Below the pieces are notes generated by a model, which was not told the origin of the DNA, ran no database searches, and saw only the letters and a program-made list of their open reading frames with translations. Below, one piece after another: positions 1 through 4,579 of a stretch of 5,548 nt of DNA (the stretch's first letter is position 1; each line of letters opens with the position of its first letter). The position numbers and the translations under genes are program-made. The DNA is from Caldifarciminota bacterium (GTDB taxonomy: Bacteria; Hydrothermota; Hydrothermia; S141-80): positions 1 through 5,548 of the forward strand of contig JALUJC010000042.1 in NCBI GenBank assembly GCA_027053375.1, read 5' to 3'.

Positions 1-1
1 G

Positions 2-652
2 GAAGGTCTGGACCCCTCGGTGCGCCAGGTGATGGCGCGGGTGATGACTCGTCTGGAACAGGAAGGGTTGACCCTGGTGGACGTGGATCTTCCCCATCAG
101 CGGTATGCCATTCCGACCTATTATCTGGTAGCTACCAGCGAAGCCTCCTCCAACCTGTCCCGGTTTGACGGCGGGCGCTATGGGTATCGGGCAAAGACCT
201 ACGAGGACCTGGAAGACATGTATGCCCGGACCCGTGGGGAGGGGTTTGGTGAGGAGGTGAAACGCAGAATCATGCTGGGTACGTTTGCCCTGTCCAGCGG
301 GTATGCCGAGGATTTTTATGGCAAAGCACTGCGTGTTCGGCGGCTGATCCGGGAGGATTTTGTGCAGGCTTTCCGTCAGGTGGATGTACTTCTGACGCCG
401 GTCACGCCCTATCCTCCTTTTCGTCTGGGTGAGAAGGTGGATGATCCCCTCTCCCTCTACCTGGCGGACCTGTTTACCGTTTCGGTCAACCTGGCAGGTC
501 TGCCTGCCCTGTCCCAGCCGGGCGGGCGCACCCCGGAAGGATTGCCTGTGGGGATCCAGTGGATTGCGCCCTATCTCGAAGAAAAGACGCTTTTTCAGAT
601 GGCGAGTTTCTGGGAATCTCTGGACAAGGAGGAGATCCATGGCGCTTCGTGA
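2..652 (+). CDS. gatA: Asp-tRNA(Asn)/Glu-tRNA(Gln) amidotransferase subunit A, C-terminal part (5' truncated)
   Basis: GatA is the glutaminase/amidase subunit of the cytoplasmic GatCAB complex, which converts misacylated Glu-tRNA(Gln) or Asp-tRNA(Asn) to the amide form. The visible 216 residues are the C-terminal part of the amidase fold. GatA-typical blocks are readable: [11 protein letters not shown], then [19 protein letters not shown], then the [15 protein letters not shown] stretch, then [18 protein letters not shown] and GLPVGIQWI near the end. The Ser-cisSer-Lys catalytic residues lie upstream of the window, so activity cannot be judged here. The frame is open to the left edge; a GTG at 20 lies inside the conserved domain and is not the start. 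The stop at 650-652 overlaps ilvE by 14 bases, and the ilvE ribosome binding site is inside the last codons of this gene. Family assignment is secure. GatB and GatC are not in the window. Confidence 0.95.
   Translation, partial: EGLDPSVRQVMARVMTRLEQEGLTLVDVDLPHQRYAIPTYYLVATSEASSNLSRFDGGRYGYRAKTYEDLEDMYARTRGEGFGEEVKRRIMLGTFALSSGYAEDFYGKALRVRRLIREDFVQAFRQVDVLLTPVTPYPPFRLGEKVDDPLSLYLADLFTVSVNLAGLPALSQPGGRTPEGLPVGIQWIAPYLEEKTLFQMASFWESLDKEEIHGAS
626..634 (+). promoter_or_regulatory. Shine-Dalgarno site for ilvE, inside the gatA 3' end
   Basis: AAGGAGGAG is a near-perfect Shine-Dalgarno sequence, a few bases ahead of the ATG at 639. It decides the ilvE start: the same frame stays open upstream to an ATG at 429, but that would add 70 residues that merely read gatA in another frame. 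The site is itself gatA coding sequence (Lys-Glu-Glu), so ribosomes finishing gatA are well placed to restart on ilvE. Confidence 0.85.
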
Positions 653-1589
653 CAACTTACCCCGATATGTGTGGATGACGCGAGATGGGAAGGATGGGCG
701 TTTTGTTCCCACCGAGGAGGCGACCGTTCACATCATGACGCATGCCATGCATTACGCATCCAGTGTGTTTGAGGGTATTCGTGCCTACAAAACCCGCCGT
801 GGAACGGAGGTGTTCCGTTTGCGGGAACACATGCGCCGGTTGCTGGATTCTGCAAAAATCTATCGGATGGAAGTGCAGTACACCCTGGATGAGCTGGTGG
901 ACATTACCCTGGAGCTGATCCGGAAGAACGAGCACGAAGCCTGTTATATTCGCCCCCTGGTCTACCGCGGGTTTTATGAACTGGGAGTGAGTCCTTTCAA
1001 CTGCCCTGTGGAAGTGGCCATCATGACATGGGAATGGGGGAAATATCTGGGTGAGGAAGCCATTGAGCAGGGCGTGGATGTGATGGTCTCTTCCTGGCAG
1101 CGGATGCGACCCAACACCCTCCCTGCAATGGCCAAAGCGACCGCCAACTACGCCAACGGTCAGCTGGTGAAAATGGAAGCCCAGCTGTATGGATTTACAG
1201 AAGGAATTGTGGTGACGGCCGAGGGGTATATCGCGGAAGGCTCCGGGGAGAACCTCTTTGTCGTCCGGGATGGTGTGATCTACACCCCGCCCGTCTCCCA
1301 GAGCATTCTTCCCGGGATTACACGTGATTCGGTGATCACGCTTGCCCGGGACCTGGGGTATGAAGTCCGTGAGATGCCCATTCCCCGGGAGATGCTGTAC
1401 ATCGCCGATGAGCTGTTTTTCACAGGAACCGCCGCCGAGGTCACACCCATACGCAGCGTGGACAGGATTCCCATCGGGAACGGTGGACGTGGCCCCATCA
1501 CAAAGCATCTTCAGGAAGCGTTTTTCAAAATTGTGAACGGTGAGGTGGAGGATCGCTGGGGCTGGTTCACCCCCGTGTATCCGAAATGA
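639..1589 (+). CDS. ilvE: Branched-chain amino acid aminotransferase (PLP fold type IV)
   Basis: IlvE catalyses the last step of valine, leucine and isoleucine synthesis (and the first of their breakdown). It moves an amino group between glutamate and the branched-chain 2-oxo acids in the cytoplasm. The 316-residue product has the usual family length and all landmarks: [16 protein letters not shown] (35-50), [16 protein letters not shown] (58-73), the Schiff-base lysine K166 in [11 protein letters not shown], the EGSGENLF motif (200-207) that helps hold the cofactor phosphate, LPGITRD (224-230), and [15 protein letters not shown] (261-275). The C-terminal GEVEDRWGW ending is typical of bacterial IlvE type I enzymes. 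Similar enzymes of this fold (D-amino acid aminotransferase, 4-amino-4-deoxychorismate lyase) lack this combination, so IlvE is the best call. The stop overlaps the rpiB start as ATGA. The pairing with gatA looks like simple operon packing, not a shared pathway. Confidence 0.96.
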   Translation: MALRDNLPRYVWMTRDGKDGRFVPTEEATVHIMTHAMHYASSVFEGIRAYKTRRGTEVFRLREHMRRLLDSAKIYRMEVQYTLDELVDITLELIRKNEHEACYIRPLVYRGFYELGVSPFNCPVEVAIMTWEWGKYLGEEAIEQGVDVMVSSWQRMRPNTLPAMAKATANYANGQLVKMEAQLYGFTEGIVVTAEGYIAEGSGENLFVVRDGVIYTPPVSQSILPGITRDSVITLARDLGYEVREMPIPREMLYIADELFFTGTAAEVTPIRSVDRIPIGNGGRGPITKHLQEAFFKIVNGEVEDRWGWFTPVYPK

Positions 1590-2026
1590 AAATCGCACTG
1601 GGTGCCGATCATCGGGGATTCCCTCTGAAGGAGGCCCTCAAAGCCCGGCTCCGGCAGCAGGGGTACACTGTTGTGGACGTGGGAACCCACAGTGCGGAAA
1701 CTTCGGTGGATTATCCGGATTTTGCCCGGAAGGTGGCCGAACGGGTCCGCACGGGGGAGGCCACCTATGGCGTGCTGATCTGCCACACCGGGATCGGTAT
1801 GTCCATGGCGGCCAACAAGGTTCCCGGGATTCGTGCTGCCCTGGTGTGGGATGCTGAGCAGGCACGGCTGTCCCGGGCACATAATGACGCCAATGTTCTC
1901 TGTTTCCCCGGGTCCTTTGTCCCGGTGGAACGTGCGTGGGAGGCCCTTCAACGGTTTCTGGAGACCCCTTTTGAGGGGGGGCGCCATGCGCGACGGGTTC
2001 ATAAACTGGAGGCAACCCATGATTGA
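1586..2026 (+). CDS. rpiB: Ribose-5-phosphate isomerase B (RpiB/LacAB family)
   Basis: RpiB interconverts ribose 5-phosphate and ribulose 5-phosphate in the non-oxidative pentose phosphate pathway; some relatives also accept other sugar phosphates such as allose 6-phosphate. The 146-residue protein is of normal length. It begins [11 protein letters not shown], the substrate-binding Asp-His segment. It then shows VDYPDFA (41-47), the active-site loop with Cys66 followed by [29 protein letters not shown] with His99 (95-105), and EGGRHARRV (130-138), whose arginines bind phosphate. One oddity is the residue after the catalytic cysteine: it is histidine (ICHTGIG), whereas glycine or serine is commoner. 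The start ATG overlaps the ilvE stop by 4 bases and has no clear Shine-Dalgarno site of its own, so translation probably depends on ribosomes leaving ilvE. A G7 run at 1975-1981 lies in the conserved EGGRH codons and the frame is intact through it. Confidence 0.95.
   Translation: MKIALGADHRGFPLKEALKARLRQQGYTVVDVGTHSAETSVDYPDFARKVAERVRTGEATYGVLICHTGIGMSMAANKVPGIRAALVWDAEQARLSRAHNDANVLCFPGSFVPVERAWEALQRFLETPFEGGRHARRVHKLEATHD
2008..2012 (+). promoter_or_regulatory. Shine-Dalgarno site for the yjbQ-family gene
   Basis: GGAGG lies 6 bases before the ATG at 2019 and inside the rpiB coding sequence. It favours this start over the in-frame ATG at 1986, which would add eleven residues with no family resemblance, and over the longer open frame back to 1833. 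It implies an 8-base overlap with rpiB. Confidence 0.75.
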
Positions 2027-2414
2027 ACTGACCCTCCAGACCCATCATCGCACGGAGTTCGTGGACATTACCGCACGGGTCCAGCAGGCGGTCAGGGAGA
2101 GCGGGATTGAAAGCGGCATGGTGGTGGTGTATTCCCCGCACACCACCGCAGGCCTCACGGTGAATGAGCACGCCGATCCTGCGGTGCGGGAAGACATCGG
2201 GGATACCCTGGATCGTCTCGTCCCACGTTCGCCGGAATACAAACATCTGGAGGGGAACGCCGACAGCCATGTGAAAACCTCCATGATGGGACCTTCCCTG
2301 ACGCTGATTGTTGAGCATGGCAGGGTCCAGCTGGGGCGGTGGCAGGGGATCTTCTTCTGTGAATTTGACGGTCCGAGACGTCGCACTCTCTGGCTCCAGG
2401 TGATTCCACGATGA
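2019..2414 (+). CDS. yjbQ: YjbQ / UPF0047 family protein (secondary thiamine-phosphate synthase-like)
   Basis: This is a small soluble protein of 131 residues, close to the normal length for the YjbQ (UPF0047) family. The conserved histidine and acidic clusters are all present: SPHTTAGLTVNEHADPAV (39-56), H76 in the HLEGNADSHVKTSMMGPS region (76-93), and the C-terminal signature LGRWQGIFFCEFDGPR (105-120). The conserved histidines H41, H51, H76 and H84 are those expected to surround the family's active or metal site. Family members, including the E. coli protein, have weak thiamine-phosphate synthase activity, and the annotation 'secondary thiamine-phosphate synthase' comes from that. The physiological role is unsettled. 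No thiamine genes are visible here, so a thiamine role is not supported by context. The stop overlaps the next gene's start as ATGA, placing it firmly in the operon. Family assignment is secure; function is not. Confidence 0.9.
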   Translation: MIELTLQTHHRTEFVDITARVQQAVRESGIESGMVVVYSPHTTAGLTVNEHADPAVREDIGDTLDRLVPRSPEYKHLEGNADSHVKTSMMGPSLTLIVEHGRVQLGRWQGIFFCEFDGPRRRTLWLQVIPR

Positions 2415-3451
2415 AGGCAGTGGTGTTTCATCGACATGGTGGACCTGAAGTCCTGGAATCTGTGGATCTGCCCGTCCCCGAACCCGCACCCGGGGAGGTG
2501 CGGGTTCGGCTTCACGCAGCGGCCCTGAACCACCTGGATCTTTTCGTGCGCGAGGGAATCCCCGGGCTGAAGCTGTCCTTTCCACACGTGCCGGGAAGCG
2601 ATGGCGCAGGGGTTGTGGATGCCCTTGGGGAAGGAGTGACGGACCTGTTCCCTCACCTCGCCGTGGGACAGCGGGTGGTGATCAACCCCAGTCTGTCCTG
2701 CATGGCGTGCCGGTTCTGTCGGGCAGGTGAACACAGCCTGTGCGAACGGTACCAGATTCTTGGAGAACATGTGGATGGCACCTACCGGGAATACCTCACC
2801 GTCCCCGCCCGAAATGTAAAGCCTTTTCCAGAGACCTGGACCTTTGAAGAGGCGGCCGCCGGGATCCTGACCTATCTCACAGCCTGGCGAATGCTGATCA
2901 CCCGTGCAGCGCTTCGGCCCGGCGAGCGGGTGCTGGTCCAGGGGATCGGCGGCGGTGTGGCGCTGGCCTGCCTGCAGATTGCACGGTTTGTGGGGGCAGA
3001 GGTCTGGGTGACCAGCGGTTCCGAAGAAAAACTTGAAAAGGCCCGGAAGATGGGCGCTTCGTGGGGGGTGCTGTACCGGGATCCCGACTGGGCGAAGAAA
3101 GTCTGGAAACAGTCTGAAAAGCGCGGTCTGGATGTGGTGGTGGATTGTTCAGGGACCGCAACCTTTTCGGACAGTCTGAAACTGCTGCGTCCCGGCGGTC
3201 GTCTGGTGACCTGTGGCGCCACCACAGGGCCCCGTGCGGAGGTGGACATCCGGTACATTTTCTGGCGGCAGCTCACCATTCTTGGATCCACCATGAGCAA
3301 CCTGCGGGAGTTTGATGAAGTGACCGACCTCATGTACAGTGGAGCCTTCCGTCCTGTGGTGGATCGTGTTTTTCCTCTTGAAGAGGCCCGGGAAGCGCAG
3401 GAGTATCTGGCTTCAGCACAACAGTTCGGCAAGGTTGTCCTCAGGATCTGA
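2411..3451 (+). CDS. Zinc-containing MDR-family alcohol dehydrogenase / quinone oxidoreductase-like protein
   Basis: This is a 346-residue medium-chain dehydrogenase/reductase. The N-terminal GroES-like domain starts MKAVVFHRHGGPEVL and contains ALNHLDLFVREG (38-49) and HVPGSDGAGVV (59-69). The structural zinc lobe has four cysteines in the expected spacing: C97, C100, C103 and C111. The Rossmann domain has the glycine-rich loop VQGIGGGVALA (176-186), then TSGSEEKLEKARKMGA and a VVVDCSGTATF segment. The tail ends GKVVLRI. The usual catalytic-zinc ligands seem missing: the classical GHE is GSD (62-64), and the Cys normally in the first loop is Asn/His (40-41). It therefore resembles zinc-lobe MDR reductases more than classical alcohol dehydrogenases; the substrate is unknown. 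The start overlaps the yjbQ stop by 4 bases, with an AGGTGA ribosome-binding sequence at 2398-2403. A perfect 13-bp inverted repeat lies in its early codons. Confidence 0.88.
   Translation: MKAVVFHRHGGPEVLESVDLPVPEPAPGEVRVRLHAAALNHLDLFVREGIPGLKLSFPHVPGSDGAGVVDALGEGVTDLFPHLAVGQRVVINPSLSCMACRFCRAGEHSLCERYQILGEHVDGTYREYLTVPARNVKPFPETWTFEEAAAGILTYLTAWRMLITRAALRPGERVLVQGIGGGVALACLQIARFVGAEVWVTSGSEEKLEKARKMGASWGVLYRDPDWAKKVWKQSEKRGLDVVVDCSGTATFSDSLKLLRPGGRLVTCGATTGPRAEVDIRYIFWRQLTILGSTMSNLREFDEVTDLMYSGAFRPVVDRVFPLEEAREAQEYLASAQQFGKVVLRI
2478..2509 (+). repeat. Perfect 13-bp inverted repeat inside the dehydrogenase gene
   Basis: CCGAACCCGCACC (2478-2490) is followed by the 6-base loop CGGGGA and its exact reverse complement GGTGCGGGTTCGG (2497-2509). 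The arms have 10 G/C of 13, so an mRNA hairpin would be very stable. It begins 67 bases after the start codon and encodes the common MDR stretch EPAPGEVRVR. There is no T-run after it, so it is not a standard intrinsic terminator. It may come from the codons for this conserved motif, or it may slow ribosomes or set an mRNA end. Confidence 0.8.
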
Positions 3452-4447
3452 ATGATCCCGGCGGAACTTGAGGCCCTTCTTTCCGAACCGCTTCGGACGG
3501 GGCGGATCCCCGGCGTGGCCTTCGGCCTGATTCACAGGGACGGAAGGGCATACACCTGGGTCGGGGGGTGGGCGCGTACAGTGGATCGACGAATTCCTCT
3601 GCGGGAAGACCACGTCTTTGATCTTGCCAGTCTTACCAAGGTGTTCTTTACCACAGGATGGATACTCCGCGCGGTTGAAGAAGGACGGGTGGATCTGGAT
3701 GATCGCGTGGGTGAGGTGCTGGGACTCTCCATGCGTTATACCTGGCAACGCTGTTCGCTGCGCCAGCTTCTCAGCCACCAGGCCGGGATGCCTGCATGGG
3801 CACCTGTATATGAAATGGGTGGAACCCCGGAAGAGCGGAAAAGAAAAATGCTGGAACATCCCTGGCCCCTGGGGAAACCGGTGTATTCTGATCTGCATTT
3901 TCTCCTGCTGGGTGTTGTCCTGGAACGTGTCTACGAACGTCCGCTTCATGCATTCCCTCTTCCCGAAGGGTTCACCTTTCATCCAGATCCGGAGAACAGT
4001 GTGGCCACGGAGCGTTGCGGTCTGCGCGGGCGGATTCTCCAGGGTGAAGTTCACGATGAGAACGCCTGGTCTCTTGGCGGAGTTGCGGGCCATGCAGGAC
4101 TTTTTGGGACGCTCCAGGGGATTCTCAACCTCTCGCTGAATATCCTGAGGGAACGCTGGCTTTCTCCTGCATCGCATGCCCTCATGAGGATGCCTCACAG
4201 CCCGACCCGGACACTGGGGTGGGTCCGCGCCCATCCCGGCTGGAGCGGTGGCTCTCTTGTGTCTCCGGAAACCCTGGGACACACCGGCTTTACGGGGACA
4301 GGTGTATGGCTGGATTTTCGCCGTGGGTACGCATGGACCCTGCTCACCAACAGAGTACACCCGTCCCGCACCCGTGAAACCGGCATTGGTGCGCTGCGGC
4401 GTCGGGTGGGGAACTGGCTGGCTGCCCATCTGGAACAGCTCTTCTGA
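3452..4447 (+). CDS. Class C beta-lactamase-fold serine hydrolase (PBP/esterase/peptidase family)
   Basis: This is a 331-residue member of the serine beta-lactamase-related hydrolase family, whose members include esterases, D-aminopeptidases and muropeptide-processing enzymes. The catalytic Ser-x-x-Lys motif is DLASLTK, with S60 and K63. The second motif is probably Y145-S-D (family usual YxN), and the third is H277-T-G in GHTGFTGTGVWLDF. QLLSHQAGMPAW (105-116) and HDENAWSLGGVAGHAGLF (201-218) are further family signatures. The N-terminus (MIPAELEALLSEPL) has no signal peptide or membrane helix, so it is probably cytoplasmic, which argues against resistance to beta-lactams or cell-wall synthesis outside the membrane. 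The start codon directly follows the dehydrogenase stop, with AGGA at 3443-3446 as a modest ribosome binding site. It is the last gene of the run. The substrate cannot be read from the sequence; recycling of cell-wall peptides or ester hydrolysis are the likeliest options. Confidence 0.88.
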   Translation: MIPAELEALLSEPLRTGRIPGVAFGLIHRDGRAYTWVGGWARTVDRRIPLREDHVFDLASLTKVFFTTGWILRAVEEGRVDLDDRVGEVLGLSMRYTWQRCSLRQLLSHQAGMPAWAPVYEMGGTPEERKRKMLEHPWPLGKPVYSDLHFLLLGVVLERVYERPLHAFPLPEGFTFHPDPENSVATERCGLRGRILQGEVHDENAWSLGGVAGHAGLFGTLQGILNLSLNILRERWLSPASHALMRMPHSPTRTLGWVRAHPGWSGGSLVSPETLGHTGFTGTGVWLDFRRGYAWTLLTNRVHPSRTRETGIGALRRRVGNWLAAHLEQLF

Positions 4448-4471
4448 ACAGCTGTCCGCATCGTTCACGGA

Positions 4472-4494
4472 TTCGCAGATCGTCGTTTTGCGAA
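4472..4494 (+). repeat. Hairpin in the intergenic gap after the serine hydrolase gene
   Basis: TTCGCA (4472-4477) and TGCGAA (4489-4494) are exact reverse complements around an 11-base centre. The stem can extend by a G-T wobble and an A-T pair. No T-run follows, so it is at best a weak terminator for the upstream operon. It ends 3 bases before the -35 box of the downstream promoter, so a protein-binding site is an equal possibility. Confidence 0.35.
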
Positions 4495-4497
4495 CCC

Positions 4498-4526
4498 TTG
4501 AAATGTTTGAACCGTCCCCGTATACT
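4498..4526 (+). promoter_or_regulatory. Sigma70-type promoter for the octahaem cytochrome gene
   Basis: TTGAAA at 4498-4503 and TATACT at 4521-4526 are separated by exactly 17 bases. Each hexamer is one mismatch from consensus. The predicted transcription start is near 4533, about 47 bases ahead of the ATG. The elements lie in the only sizeable non-coding gap of the window, which supports a real promoter and a transcript separate from the upstream operon. A weaker alternative -35 (TTGAAC, 4507-4512) has no good -10 partner. Confidence 0.72.
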
Positions 4527-4530
4527 TGGA

Positions 4531-4555
4531 TTATCGGATAGGAATATCCGAATAA
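4531..4555 (+). promoter_or_regulatory. Candidate operator: CGGATA-4-TATCCG inverted repeat over the transcription start
   Basis: The perfect arms CGGATA (4535-4540) and TATCCG (4545-4550) flank GGAA. Outer bases TTAT and ATAA extend the symmetry with a one-base offset. The repeat begins 4 bases after the -10 box and covers the predicted start, the position where a bound repressor would block transcription. The AT-rich flanks and short spacing suit a dimeric regulator. The regulator cannot be named; an Rrf2-type (NsrR/IscR-like) protein sensing NO or Fe-S status is only a guess. It is not a terminator: no T-run follows. Confidence 0.55.
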
Positions 4556-4567
4556 CAACCGCCACAC

Positions 4568-4573
4568 AGGAGG
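4568..4573 (+). promoter_or_regulatory. Shine-Dalgarno site for the octahaem cytochrome gene
   Basis: AGGAGG is followed by a 6-base spacer to the ATG at 4580. It fixes the start, which puts a clean signal peptide at the N-terminus. Confidence 0.85.
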
Positions 4574-4579
4574 CCTGTG

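Noticed and set aside
429..638. An N-terminal extension of IlvE from the ATG at 429.
   Set aside because: The added 70 residues are gatA sequence in another frame, and the excellent Shine-Dalgarno site before 639 gives a family-length protein.
657..1598. A 313-codon open frame on the - strand opposite ilvE.
   Set aside because: It is almost exactly antisense to a full-length, motif-complete ilvE. Its product is rich in His, Pro and Gly with no recognisable domain, as expected from reading GC-rich coding DNA backwards.
1975..1981. G7 run in rpiB as a possible frameshift or slippage site.
   Set aside because: The frame reads the conserved EGGRHARRV straight through it and the protein has its normal length.
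1638..2585. A 315-codon - strand open frame spanning rpiB, yjbQ and the dehydrogenase start, overlapping another at 2045-2770.
   Set aside because: Both run antisense to three genes with clear family signatures. Two long antisense frames overlapping each other in different phases are typical of codon-bias shadows.
3413..4567. A 384-codon open frame on the - strand across the serine hydrolase gene and the intergenic gap.
   Set aside because: The + strand gene carries catalytic motifs and tight operon spacing. The antisense product has no domain-like pattern, and it reads through the promoter and hairpins.
4448..4579. A riboswitch, small RNA or tRNA in the intergenic gap.
   Set aside because: The gap is short and explained by promoter, operator and ribosome binding site; no cloverleaf or conserved riboswitch core is visible. 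No CRISPR array or mobile element ends were seen anywhere in the window.
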